From Methanobacteriaceae archaeon (GTDB lineage Archaea > Methanobacteriota > Methanobacteria > Methanobacteriales > Methanobacteriaceae), in contig JACBOA010000007.1 in NCBI GenBank assembly GCA_013403005.1, positions 1 through 64,000 on the forward strand: a DNA stretch of 64,000 nt, written 5' to 3'. The notes beneath the pieces are model-generated. The model made no database searches, had not been told where the DNA came from, and saw only the letters and a program-made list of their open reading frames with translations. Every line of letters starts with the position of its first letter. Position 1 is the stretch's first letter. Positions 10,979 through 19,306 of this stretch are shown here, piece by piece. Made by a program: the position numbers and the translations under genes.

Positions 10979-12082
10979 CTATAAATCCAGTCCCAATTTA
11001 TCTGCAATTTTATGGATAATCTTCACATCATCCATAGCATTTCCTGGAGTTGCGACGATTTTTTTGAATTTTTGAATTTCTCCGGTGGTATTGGTGAAAG
11101 ATCCTGACTTTTCTGCCCAGCAAGATCCTGGAAGTACCAGATCAGACATCAAAACCGTTTCATTAACGAAATAACCCTGTGTAATTATAAAATCAACATT
11201 TTTCAGGTAGTCTTCCATGTAAGAAACTGGATCATCTCCCAATACGTATAAAAGTTTTACTTTTTCCACCATTCCCTTTAGATCATCTTCCCCTAAAGCA
11301 GGGAGAATGTTCATAGCTCCTCTTCCATTACAGTCTTCCAGAACTGGCAGAATCTTAGCATTAGACTGTTGGAAAAATTTTAAAACCTTATTAAACTCAT
11401 TTTTATCTTCTAATTTCCCAATAAGGACTGTGGAAGATTGGTCTAATTTATTCAGAATGTCACTGTCTATTTGTTCCATAATTGATGTTGAAGCTTGAAT
11501 CTGTAGATATTTTTCCGAGTTGATGCTGGTGAGTGTTTTTTCAGGATAATCAAGTGTTATTATTTCTGCTCCATCATCTTTGGCTAAAATAACTCTTCTT
11601 CCAATTAAAGGGTTTTCTTTTAAAATGTCTCCCATAATCAGGATGAAATTGGAGTTTTCCACATCGCTTAGGGTGGCTGTTTCCAGGTCAAAGGTGGTGC
11701 TGTTTGGGGAATTGTATCCAATATTTTCAATTTTCAGTTTTTCTGAGAACTTTTTCAGTATTTCATATTCCTGGTTGGTGCAATTTCCTGAGGCAATAAT
11801 TCCTATTTCATGATTCTCATAGGATTTAAATTGGGAAGCAGCCAGATAAAGAGCCTCTTCCCAGCTTGCCTTTTCAAGACCACCTTTTTTTATTAAAGGA
11901 TTCTTCAGACGGTTTTCGCCTAGCATTTTAAAGGAATCTCTTCCTTTTTTACAGTTTTTTCCTTCGTTTATGGGATGTCTTTTATATGGATAGGTTCCTA
12001 CAGCTTCTTGGTCTTTAATTATCAGGTTCACGCCGCATCCTACACTGCAGGAGGGGCAAATGGTATGTGCAACTTTGAACAT
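10979..12082 (-). CDS. Short FdhA/FwdB-like molybdopterin oxidoreductase subunit
   Basis: 367 residues. The N-terminus has the [4Fe-4S] motif of the FdhA/FwdB family (CPSCSVGCGVN, then NCKKGRD), followed by a molybdopterin-binding region (WEEALYLAA, LIMGDILKENPLIGRR, VLPGSCWAEKSGSFTNTTGEIQ). It is about half the length of formate dehydrogenase alpha subunits (near 680 residues) and lacks their C-terminal pterin-binding domain, so it may not be a working formate dehydrogenase. It is the first gene of the FdhA-FdhB-MvhD-Hmd paralog run, and AGGTG precedes its ATG. A cofactor-free electron-transfer scaffold or a FeGP-related role are both possible. Confidence 0.8.
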   Translation of the reverse strand: MFKVAHTICPSCSVGCGVNLIIKDQEAVGTYPYKRHPINEGKNCKKGRDSFKMLGENRLKNPLIKKGGLEKASWEEALYLAASQFKSYENHEIGIIASGNCTNQEYEILKKFSEKLKIENIGYNSPNSTTFDLETATLSDVENSNFILIMGDILKENPLIGRRVILAKDDGAEIITLDYPEKTLTSINSEKYLQIQASTSIMEQIDSDILNKLDQSSTVLIGKLEDKNEFNKVLKFFQQSNAKILPVLEDCNGRGAMNILPALGEDDLKGMVEKVKLLYVLGDDPVSYMEDYLKNVDFIITQGYFVNETVLMSDLVLPGSCWAEKSGSFTNTTGEIQKFKKIVATPGNAMDDVKIIHKIADKLGLDL

Positions 12083-12258
12083 TTTTTTTCACCTGCCATA
12101 TTATGATATTGGCATATTAATGATGTTAAATCAAAATCTGAGTAATTTCAGATTGAAAATCTAACTTTTATTTATCTAAGGGCTTTAAAATGATAATAAA
12201 CGATTAAATGTGGTTTTTTTAATGCAACTTGAATGTTTTTGAATGAATGTTTTTGAAA

Positions 12259-12645
12259 TTAATTCTTGAAATCGTCGTAAACACAGTTTAAATATACTTC
12301 AGGAACGGTTTTAATGGTGATTACGTCATTTTTGGTAATGTTTATCAGGTTCATCATGGTTTTCATACATTTTTCCAGAATTAATGGGGAAATTTCATGG
12401 GACCTTTTCTCCAAATCCTCAACTTGCTTTTTGCATTCTAAAATACCCTGGACTGCGAATTGAAGTGGCATTTCACCTATCGATTTGAGGGTGCAAACAT
12501 ATTCCATGTTTCCTTCATCTGATTTGATGTATTCAATACTCCAATCCACGTTCAAATTAAGATTACAGCTACGAGGATTTGTATTGGGCCGGATCATTTT
12601 GATCTTGTTTATGGAAATATCCACATTTGTATTACTAGTTATCAT
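12259..12645 (-). CDS. Hypothetical protein, possibly SecB-like
   Basis: 128 residues with no signal peptide or membrane segment. The pattern of an N-terminal beta-rich half (LNLNVDWSIEYIK, YVCTLKSIG, LQFAVQGILEC) followed by a helix and a hydrophobic C-terminal strand recalls the SecB-like chaperone fold, but I see no diagnostic motif. AGGAGT lies about nine bases before the ATG. It stands alone between the FdhA-like operon and the mcrD/hmd region. Function unknown. Confidence 0.6.
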   Translation of the reverse strand: MITSNTNVDISINKIKMIRPNTNPRSCNLNLNVDWSIEYIKSDEGNMEYVCTLKSIGEMPLQFAVQGILECKKQVEDLEKRSHEISPLILEKCMKTMMNLINITKNDVITIKTVPEVYLNCVYDDFKN

Positions 12646-13077
12646 TTTTATATTACTCCTACTCTGATTAATAATTGCTTAAGTAGTATTACATTTATAA
12701 AGGTTTTGGTTATTCAAAATTATTATTAAGCATTTAAAAAGAATAAGTCAATGAAATATTGTTTATTTTATATTAGAAAGACTAAATAATATTTTTATTG
12801 TAAAAATAAGTAAGAATGACTCTTTTATTTGCTTTAGTAATAATAATATTCAAAAGAAGTATGGGAAAATTAGGGCGGGGTTTATTGAATGAGGCTTTTA
12901 TAAATGATTTTGGTCTAAGTTAAAAACAGGAAAAAATATTATTATTCATATACTATTTATTACAAATAAAGGGATGCATTTTTTATCAAAATCAGTTTGA
13001 GCGGATGACTTTATAGACTACTCTCATTAAAAAAACCTCAAAAGTTCCTCTAAATTAATTCTTTTCATTTAAATAAA

Positions 13078-13212
13078 TGGGGATTGTAAAGTTAAAGGGT
13101 GTTGGACTGTTCATTAAAATTTGAAATTCGTTTATTATGGTTCTTTCACCAAACAAAGATAAATTATGGCAAAGATTGTTTGCAAATATCGCTCAAACGC
13201 TAATAACTTTTA
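13078..13212 (+). repeat. Two-copy intergenic element, copy A
   Basis: About 135 bases similar to 20717-20844. The core 13143-13193 matches 20777-20827 at 47 of 51 positions, including CTTTCACCAAACAAA and GGCAAAGATTGTTT. It lies 58 bases before the operator upstream of mcrD/hmd. It has no open reading frame, so it is a candidate regulatory element or small RNA. Confidence 0.75.
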
Positions 13213-13269
13213 GCCCCTGTTAATCGAAAAGATTATATACTTCTTACTACTTCTTTAATGACTAACTGA

Positions 13270-13304
13270 TAGTAATAAAATAAATAATAGTTATATTATT
13301 ACTG
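13270..13304. promoter_or_regulatory. Operator site 1 (mcrD/hmd region)
   Basis: TAGTAATA (13270-13277), 19 bases, then TATTACTG (13297-13304); flanking GA/TC extends the symmetry. A TATA-like TTATAT lies in the spacer, so transcription would start near 13320 and give a leader of about 230 bases before mcrD. Spacing is identical to six other sites in the window. Confidence 0.75.
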
Positions 13305-13377
13305 TCGGTTATAACTGTGTATGGCAAACAAATGGAATGCCACCATTTACTGCCAAATTCCTTCCTACAGAAAAATG

Positions 13378-13394
13378 GAGACGACTTGTCTCCT
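13378..13394 (+). other. Hairpin in the mcrD leader
   Basis: GGAGAC and GTCTCC pair across a five-base loop (ACTTG region) and are followed by a T-rich stretch (TTTATTCTTATT). It could act as an attenuator in the mcrD leader or end a short RNA starting near 13320. Confidence 0.4.
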
Positions 13395-13504
13395 TTATTC
13401 TTATTAGAAGATCATAGAAGATCATCATAGAAGATCAAATTTCAAATGAAAATAATTAGAGATCGAATGGAAATTTATTAATTGAATTGTACTTAGGTGA
13501 TTAA

Positions 13505-13540
13505 ATGAATAATATTCAATTTAAATCAAAAAAAAACTAA
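13505..13540 (+). CDS. Possible 11-codon leader peptide before mcrD
   Basis: ATG at 13505 opens MNNIQFKSKKN and stops at 13540, two bases before the mcrD ribosome site. AGGTGA (13495-13500) sits four bases before this ATG. Such a well-placed ribosome site suggests a translated upstream frame coupled to mcrD. It is too short to judge by composition. Confidence 0.35.
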   Translation: MNNIQFKSKKN

Positions 13541-13554
13541 AAGAGGTTATGATT

Positions 13555-14019
13555 ATGGGTGTTGAAGCTCAAAAAACAGATATTGAAATATTTCCCCACA
13601 GATTGTTAGGTTGCAAGACCACGGAAAAACTATTAACTGACCTGAAGGATATTGATGCAGTTAACAGAATAGTTCTCCATGGGAGGAAAATGCCTCCAGA
13701 AAACGGAGAAGAACCTAGATTTATCACTATTAAAGGTGAAAAAATAGATTTACATATTAAAACAGGCCGGGTTCTAATTGAAATCACAACTCAGGAAGTA
13801 GAAGATCCAGATGAATTCCATGAAAATGTGAGGAATATATGTAGGCGACATTTACCCTTTGGATTCAACCTCACTGAAGGAACTTTCATCCGTAAACAGA
13901 AAACAGTCAGTGATAAACTAAAATATGGGGAGAATTTAGATCAAATTCCAGATCAGATGGTGGGATTAACTGATCAGAATGCTTTAATGAGTGAAAGAGC
14001 AACAACTATCAAGAAATAA
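13555..14019 (+). CDS. mcrD: McrD, methyl-coenzyme M reductase operon protein D
   Basis: About 154 residues matching McrD: TDIEIFPHRLLG near the start, TTEKLLTDLKDI, VLHGRKMPP, ITTQEVEDPDEF and CRRHLPFGFNLTEGTF. McrD is thought to help deliver or activate the nickel tetrapyrrole F430 in methyl-coenzyme M reductase. It normally lies inside the mcrBDCGA operon, but no mcr structural gene is nearby, so this is a stand-alone copy. AGAGGTT (13542-13548) favours the ATG at 13555 over that at 13549. An operator and long leader precede it, a strong terminator follows, and hmd comes next. Confidence 0.9.
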   Translation: MGVEAQKTDIEIFPHRLLGCKTTEKLLTDLKDIDAVNRIVLHGRKMPPENGEEPRFITIKGEKIDLHIKTGRVLIEITTQEVEDPDEFHENVRNICRRHLPFGFNLTEGTFIRKQKTVSDKLKYGENLDQIPDQMVGLTDQNALMSERATTIKK

Positions 14020-14047
14020 AGGGATTTTTCCTTCAATACCAAACATT

Positions 14048-14112
14048 TTGTCCATCATTTCCTTCATTTCTCTGAAATAATCTGATTTGATGGACAACAA
14101 ATTTTTTTTGTT
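14048..14112 (+). terminator. Hairpin terminator after mcrD
   Basis: TTGTCCATCA (14048-14057) pairs perfectly with TGATGGACAA (14088-14097) and is followed by a run of eight T residues. It separates mcrD from hmd, which therefore needs its own promoter. Confidence 0.75.
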
Positions 14113-14228
14113 CTTTTTGGACTTATTAGTAAAAAACTATTTTGTGTATATGCTTGTATATAATATTATTTTTTCAATTTTTTTATTATTTTATATTTGA
14201 ATTCTTTATATTTGTGTCATAAATCAAA

Positions 14229-14300
14229 ACATTTATATTACATTTAGACTATCTAATTTTGTACTACTAAAGTGATATGTAGTATTACAATTTAACTGAA
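14229..14300 (+). promoter_or_regulatory. Probable hmd promoter region
   Basis: A TATA-like TTTATATTAC (about 14231-14240) and a TAGTATTACAA stretch (14279-14289) lie between the mcrD terminator and hmd. The latter resembles one operator half-site but has no partner at 19-base spacing. Confidence 0.4.
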
Positions 14301-14315
14301 AAAAGGAGTGAAAGT

Positions 14316-15350
14316 ATGAAAGTTGCAATATTAGGAGCCGGTTGTTACAGGACCCATGCTGCCAGCGGAATAACAAATTTCAGCCGAGCCTGTGAAGTAG
14401 CAGAACAAGTTGGAAAACCAGAAATAGCCATGACTCATTCAACCATAATTATGGGTGCAGAACTCATGGAACTGGCCGGAGTGGATGAAGTCGTTGTGGC
14501 TGACCCTGTATTTGACAATGACTTCAAGGTAATTGATGATTTTGCCTATGAAGATGTCATAGCAGCACACAAAGAAAACCCAGAATCTATAATGCCTCAG
14601 ATAAGGGAAAAAGTAAACCAAGTGGCTAAAGATCTACCAAAACCACCAAAAGGTGCAATTCACTTCACACATCCTGAAGATTTAGGTTTCGAAGTTACCA
14701 CAGATGACAACGAGGCTGTGCAGGATGCTGACTGGGTAATGACCTGGTTCCCTAAGGGTGACATGCAGATGGGAATCATAGAAAAATTCGCTGACGACCT
14801 CAAAGAGGGCGCAATATTAACTCATGCCTGTACTGTGCCCACCACCATGTTCAAAAATATATTCGATGAACTGAGCAGTCCAGAAATGAATGTGGCCCCT
14901 AAAGTTAATGTTTCATCATATCACCCTGGTGCAGTTCCAGAAATGAAAGGACAAGTCTACATTGCTGAAGGATACGCAAACAACGAATCAATAGACCAGC
15001 TATTTAACATGGGTCAAAAAGCAAGGGCAAATGCATTCAAATTACCTGCTGAACTTTTAGGTCCAGTTTGTGATATGTGTTCTGCTTTAACTGCCATCAC
15101 CTATGCCGGAATATTAGGTTACCGAGACTCAGTGATGGATGTACTGGGAGCTCCTGCAGGATTCGCCCAGATGATGGCCAAAGAATCCTTGGAACAGATC
15201 ACAGCCCTTATGAACACTGCTGGAATCGACCACATGGAAGAAAAACTGGACCCAGGAGCATTACTGGGAACCGCAGATTCCATGAACTTCGGAGCCACAG
15301 GAGAAATATTACCAACCATTTTAGAAGCTTTAGAGAAAAGGGCACAATAA
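14316..15350 (+). CDS. hmd: Hmd, H2-forming methylenetetrahydromethanopterin dehydrogenase ([Fe]-hydrogenase)
   Basis: 344 residues. It reversibly reduces methenyl-tetrahydromethanopterin with H2, using the nickel-free iron guanylylpyridinol (FeGP) cofactor, in the CO2-to-methane pathway. The N-terminal Rossmann part starts MKVAILGAGCYRTHAASG. The iron-ligand cysteine is Cys172 in THACTVPTT, equivalent to Cys176 of characterised enzymes, followed by SSYHPGAVPE with the active-site histidine. Length is normal. AAAGGAGTGA precedes the ATG. The hcgA-F cofactor genes follow on the same strand. In Methanothermobacter, Hmd rises under nickel limitation; here an operator shared with metal-uptake genes lies about 1 kb upstream, before mcrD. 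Confidence 0.98.
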   Translation: MKVAILGAGCYRTHAASGITNFSRACEVAEQVGKPEIAMTHSTIIMGAELMELAGVDEVVVADPVFDNDFKVIDDFAYEDVIAAHKENPESIMPQIREKVNQVAKDLPKPPKGAIHFTHPEDLGFEVTTDDNEAVQDADWVMTWFPKGDMQMGIIEKFADDLKEGAILTHACTVPTTMFKNIFDELSSPEMNVAPKVNVSSYHPGAVPEMKGQVYIAEGYANNESIDQLFNMGQKARANAFKLPAELLGPVCDMCSALTAITYAGILGYRDSVMDVLGAPAGFAQMMAKESLEQITALMNTAGIDHMEEKLDPGALLGTADSMNFGATGEILPTILEALEKRAQ

Positions 15351-15604
15351 ACATGCCCTTTCATTATTATTTTTTAAAATTTAAAGCAAAAAAATGGCCA
15401 AATTAAAATAAAATCGCACCCCATTATTGGTAAATCAGTATTTACTGGTGAAAGTATTTACTATGAATCATGTTCAGAATAATCCAAGTTTAGAAACTAT
15501 CTTCAACTTAAAGAAATCCTTTATGTTATCTTAAAAAAGTTTAAAATTCTCATATCATCACATTCTATAAATAATCATTCAATAAAACGGTTTCAGGTGC
15601 TAAA

Positions 15605-16639
15605 TTGATAAAAAAAATTATCAGCAAAGCTTTAGCTGAAAAAGAACTAAAAAAAGATGAAGTTTTGGAATTGTTCCAAACAAGACCTTCTGAGGATCTT
15701 ACCAGAATTTTTGAAGCTGCCAGTCAAATCCGGGACTCAAATAGTCGTATGATTAAATTAACCTCCACTGTACATTTAACCAATGTGTGCACCATAACCC
15801 CTAAATGTAAATATTGTGGTTTTGCAGCTAAAACATCTTCGGAAGGGTATTATCATTCTTTTTCAAAAACTGAAGAAGAAATTTCCATGGCTGTTCAATC
15901 AATTGAAAAGGCAGGAATTCCACGTGTCAGTTGTTCCGGAGCCCATGGATATAAAGGTCAGCATGCTGTTCGCGCTGCCAGAATTGTGAAAGAAAACACC
16001 AACCTTGAATTACTGGTAAATGTCGGCTCAGATCTGAATCAGGAATCCATAAAAAAACTGGCAGATTACCAAACCGACACAGTATGCTGTAATTTGGAAA
16101 CTATAAATTTAAAACTCTTCAATCATCTGAAACCTGGAGAAAGACTTAAAGACAGATTAATGACATGTAAAATGGTTAACGATATTGGTTTGGAGTTATC
16201 ATCGGGTTTGTTAATTGGTATAGGTGAATCCTACTTGGATCGGGTGAATCATCTCTTCTTCCTAAAGGAATTCAACACACTGGGTGAAGTACCCATTATG
16301 GGATTCAACCCCTACCTGGAGACTCCCATGGAAAATCATCCTCCGTGTTCCCTAATTGAGCAAATGAAGACTGTTGCCATTACCAGATTGATCTTCAATA
16401 ACCTGAGAATCACAGTTCCCACACCCACAATTGGTCCAGAAAATGTGAAGTATTCCCTGATGGCAGGGGCGGATAATGTGGCAACAGTTATACCAGATAA
16501 CTATCCCCTGGATGTTAAAGGAGTGGGTTCTCCCACATTTGGAAACCTTAAAGAAGTCGTAAAGACCATTAAGGAGCTCGGACTCAACCCTCAAATAAAT
16601 GAAATCCTCTGCCCGGTTAAGGAAGTGGGGATAACTTAA
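15605..16639 (+). CDS. hcgA: HcgA, radical SAM protein of FeGP cofactor synthesis
   Basis: 344 residues of the radical SAM family. The cluster motif is Cys62-x5-Cys68-x2-Cys71 (CTITPKCKYC), the unusual spacing that marks HcgA/HmdB instead of the standard CX3CX2C. Similarity to BioB/ThiH-type enzymes is visible in SCSGAHGYKGQHAV and GLLIGIGESYLDR. It is thought to build the pyridinol ring of the FeGP cofactor. The start is TTG at 15605 with AGGTG five bases upstream. It begins the hcgA-hcgB-hcgC-hcgD run, 254 bases after hmd. Confidence 0.93.
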   Translation: MIKKIISKALAEKELKKDEVLELFQTRPSEDLTRIFEAASQIRDSNSRMIKLTSTVHLTNVCTITPKCKYCGFAAKTSSEGYYHSFSKTEEEISMAVQSIEKAGIPRVSCSGAHGYKGQHAVRAARIVKENTNLELLVNVGSDLNQESIKKLADYQTDTVCCNLETINLKLFNHLKPGERLKDRLMTCKMVNDIGLELSSGLLIGIGESYLDRVNHLFFLKEFNTLGEVPIMGFNPYLETPMENHPPCSLIEQMKTVAITRLIFNNLRITVPTPTIGPENVKYSLMAGADNVATVIPDNYPLDVKGVGSPTFGNLKEVVKTIKELGLNPQINEILCPVKEVGIT

Positions 16640-16781
16640 ATTTAACAATCAAATTTAGGAAATTTAGGAATATAATTTTTAATGACCATGATGTATAATG
16701 ATGGATGGAATTCATGAATAATAATTCACGAATAATTAATCTATAACTTGGAATTACAATTTAAAGGTAGGTTGTAACATT

Positions 16782-17261
16782 ATGAACTTCGAAGAATCTG
16801 TTAAAAACGCCTATCAGGAATCCATTAATGATGAACGCTTCGGAGACACAGAAGACGAATTAATTGCCCTTCGCAATCATATCAGATCCTGTAAAAGGAT
16901 TGTGGTTCCTAACAAAAACACGGTGAAAACTTCCGCCATAAACGAAGTTTTAATAAAATTTAATTTACCCAGTGCCGAGCACATGTGCATTCACACCAAC
17001 TCTGCAGACCTATCACGAACTCCTGCAATTACCAAAGCCTTACTGGCCCTTGATATATGTGACTGTGACCTGGTCATTGCCAGGGGACGGCTGGGAGTAC
17101 CAGGTTCCGGATCATTACTGGTAATAATGGATAAAAAGGGCAGGATATTATCCGCTGCCACTTCACCATCTCATATCCTTCATGGTAAAGATGTACGGGA
17201 TGCAGTAAAAGATGAAATAACTGAGGCACTTTTGAGAATCGGTTTTTCGGTGGTGGAATGA
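16782..17261 (+). CDS. hcgB: HcgB, pyridinol guanylyltransferase of FeGP cofactor synthesis
   Basis: 159 residues of the HcgB (DUF3236) family: CKRIVVPNKNTVKTSAINEVL, SAEHMCIHTNSADLSRTPA, DLVIARGRLGVPGSGSLLVIMD and ATSPSHILHGKDVRDAVKDE. HcgB joins GMP from GTP to the pyridinol precursor. It overlaps hcgC by four bases (ATGA), so the two are translationally coupled. Length and motifs are normal. Confidence 0.92.
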   Translation: MNFEESVKNAYQESINDERFGDTEDELIALRNHIRSCKRIVVPNKNTVKTSAINEVLIKFNLPSAEHMCIHTNSADLSRTPAITKALLALDICDCDLVIARGRLGVPGSGSLLVIMDKKGRILSAATSPSHILHGKDVRDAVKDEITEALLRIGFSVVE

Positions 17262-18037
17262 TCATTAAGGAAAGGGGAATCACAGAAGAAGTTTTTACCA
17301 TGTATTCAGGAATAGAAGTCGGAGAAATAGTTAACCGAATAACGGATATTAAAGCTGAGGCCACTCTGGGGTGGGTTAAGTCACTGGATGTGGAGGTTCA
17401 GGAGACAGTGATTGTAGGAGCCTACATCACTGGAATGAAACTGGCTGACCAATTCAAGAAATTTTCAAAGGTCACAGTTATTGACATTCAACCCCACCTA
17501 GCACACCTTCTAGGAGATGGTGTTGAGTTTTCTGATGACTTAACCAGGATCAGAAAAGCTGATCTGGTAATGGACACCACAGGTTTAGGGGGTTTAAGCC
17601 CGGAAACTGTTCGAGAGTATGTTAATTCTGATGTTCCCATATTCCTGGCAGAGGACCCCACCTCTGATGGAAGCGACCACCGAATTATGAAGAAAAGTAA
17701 CATAAAGCACAGAATTAATGTTTCTACTTCTAAATACAAGGGAATTTTAAAAACAGGAGGGTTGAACACTAAAACTTCCGGGACCATGACTCTAACCATG
17801 GAACTTCTCAGAAAAAGCCTGGATGATGTTTTAGAAAGTAGCGGAGTTCTATATGGTGTGGCTGGTATGAATTTCTATGAAGGGGTTCTTTTCAAAGAAA
17901 AAGATCATAAAAAATTTCTATCCCTCCTCCAGGAACCTGCATTAATACTATCTGCACTTCAACCCTTATCCTCAGATGGGATTATTGAGAAATATCTCCG
18001 GAAAATAAATTCAAGGGTGGAAGATGTTAGCATCTGA
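17258..18037 (+). CDS. hcgC: HcgC, SAM-dependent pyridinol methyltransferase
   Basis: 259 residues. The N-terminal half is mixed, followed by a Rossmann-like core (VIVGAYITGMKLADQF, VTVIDIQPHLAHLL, ADLVMDTTGLGGLSPE). HcgC methylates C3 of the FeGP pyridinol ring using S-adenosylmethionine. It overlaps hcgB by four bases and hcgD by 14 bases, showing a tight operon. Confidence 0.9.
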   Translation: MIIKERGITEEVFTMYSGIEVGEIVNRITDIKAEATLGWVKSLDVEVQETVIVGAYITGMKLADQFKKFSKVTVIDIQPHLAHLLGDGVEFSDDLTRIRKADLVMDTTGLGGLSPETVREYVNSDVPIFLAEDPTSDGSDHRIMKKSNIKHRINVSTSKYKGILKTGGLNTKTSGTMTLTMELLRKSLDDVLESSGVLYGVAGMNFYEGVLFKEKDHKKFLSLLQEPALILSALQPLSSDGIIEKYLRKINSRVEDVSI

Positions 18038-18746
18038 ATTATTCCAGTCACTTGAAAAAAAGGTTCCTCTCAAACTGGCCCTAAAGGATGATAAAGTAGG
18101 ATTCATAGGCCCCGGCCTTCCGAGTGAAATTGAGGTGGAAAAAGTAGAAGTAATTTTAGATGTGCTTCCAGAAACTGATCTGGAAAGTAGGGAAGTGGAC
18201 CTCCTGGTTTGTCACCATCCACCACTCTTTCCTCCAACTATTCCCACTTACATCATCCATTCCAATTGGGATATTGTCCAGGGCGGAGCCAACGACGCCC
18301 TGGCCCACTCCCTAAAACTAAAAGCTTCCCATGTTTTAGAAGATGAAACCGGAATAGGAAGGATTTGTGAAACAGATTGCAGCCTTGATGATTTCACGAA
18401 AAATGTATTTGATTCCATTGATGTAGATTATATTCGAATTGTTCCAGGGAACAATAATCGAATAAAAAAAGTAGCCTTAATATCAGGTTTTGGTTTAAAT
18501 CCTCATTATATAAAACTTGCCAGTGAAAAAGGAGCAGATTTATTATTATCAGGGGATCTCACTCATCCTGGAAGCATACTTGCCCGGAAATTAGGCATTA
18601 ATCTGGTGGATGCTACTCACCAGGCCACAGAAATTCCAGGGTTAATCAAACTTTGCCAGATATTCAGTGACTTGGGAGTAAAAGCCCATTTAAATTTCTC
18701 TGAAATGCCCTGGAAAACTCATTTAAAATCCAAAGATAATTTATAG
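18024..18746 (+). CDS. hcgD: HcgD, NIF3-like iron-binding protein
   Basis: 240 residues of the NIF3 family with its metal ligands: CHHPPLF near residue 61, the SGDLTHP segment and DATHQATE toward the C-terminus. HcgD binds a dinuclear iron site and is proposed to supply iron for the FeGP cofactor. It overlaps the end of hcgC, and the ATG at 18024 lies within it. hcgE follows after a 560-base gap that contains possible RNA structures. Confidence 0.9.
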   Translation: MLASELFQSLEKKVPLKLALKDDKVGFIGPGLPSEIEVEKVEVILDVLPETDLESREVDLLVCHHPPLFPPTIPTYIIHSNWDIVQGGANDALAHSLKLKASHVLEDETGIGRICETDCSLDDFTKNVFDSIDVDYIRIVPGNNNRIKKVALISGFGLNPHYIKLASEKGADLLLSGDLTHPGSILARKLGINLVDATHQATEIPGLIKLCQIFSDLGVKAHLNFSEMPWKTHLKSKDNL

Positions 18747-18880
18747 GGTAATTAAAACTCTAATTGTTATATTGGAATAGTTTAATTAAAAATTTTAAAC
18801 ACTTTAAAGAGGTGAAATAAGAAAACCATGTAGTAATACTATTTTAAGACAAAGTATTTATAGTACTTAGTACTAATAAA

Positions 18881-18921
18881 ACTTTGGAGAGGTTTTGCCT
18901 CATCACACCTCCTCCAAAAGT
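18881..18921 (+). ncRNA. Candidate small RNA 5' hairpin
   Basis: ACTTTGGAGAGGT (18881-18893) pairs with ACCTCCTCCAAAAGT (18907-18921): 13 pairs with two single-base bulges and a 13-base loop. A TATA-like box about 25 bases upstream would place the transcript start at the hairpin. The 3' arm contains ACCTCCT, which resembles the 16S rRNA anti-Shine-Dalgarno tail. Confidence 0.4.
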
Positions 18922-18977
18922 CAATAGAAGGATTTAATACCTTTAGGTAGAAAAATCCGGATATTGTATGAATGGTA

Positions 18978-19038
18978 GGGCATCTGAAGATTAAAAAAAA
19001 CATTTTTCGCTCAAATGTATCACAATATTTAGATGCCC
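18978..19038 (-). repeat. Two-copy hairpin element, copy 1 (minus orientation)
   Basis: GGGCATCT (18978-18985) and AGATGCCC (19031-19038) form the stem, extended outward by three further pairs. The loop on the minus strand carries TGATACATTTGAGCG (19008-19022), identical to 39030-39044 in the second copy. Both copies are 60-61 bases long. Confidence 0.7.
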
Positions 19039-19306
19039 TGCAGTTCTATTTCTGTTGTTCATAGTACTTAAATTAACATTCTCTTAACTTATCCTTAGTC
19101 CGAGTATCTGAAATATACCTAGAATATTCCTGAAATAATAATAACTACAAATAATGACTGCAACCACAATTTTGAAACATGATATCACTCCAGTTTTCAA
19201 AGAAAGGATATATAAAGATTTTAAGAATTAGATTAAGATTATTATTAAATATGTTTGAGTTAAATAGTTTTAAATTTTTTTCAAGACGGGCTTATGAGGG
19301 TGTTAT

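Larger units (their letters stand above)
12646..13504. other. Long non-coding region upstream of mcrD
   Basis: About 860 bases without a gene. It holds the promoter of the minus-strand hypothetical gene, one copy of a ~130-base element also present at 20717 (13078-13212), an operator repeat (13270-13304), a GGAGAC/GTCTCC hairpin (13378-13394), and three copies of TAGAAGATCA (13405-13414, 13415-13424, 13428-13437). A stretch around 12971-13006 resembles part of the two-copy hairpin at 18978 and 39011. Confidence 0.7.
18747..19306. other. Non-coding gap between hcgD and hcgE with RNA-like structures
   Basis: 560 bases in the middle of the cofactor cluster. It holds a half-conserved operator-like TAGTAATA (18831-18838, with a poor partner at 18858), a TATA-like TATTTATA (about 18855-18862), a long hairpin (18881-18921) and one copy of the two-copy structured element (18978-19038). 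I see no gene. Confidence 0.65.

Noticed and set aside
18831..18865. Possible eighth operator in the hcgD-hcgE gap
   Set aside because: The left half is perfect but the right half (TTATAGTA) matches at only five of eight positions, so I left it out of the seven.
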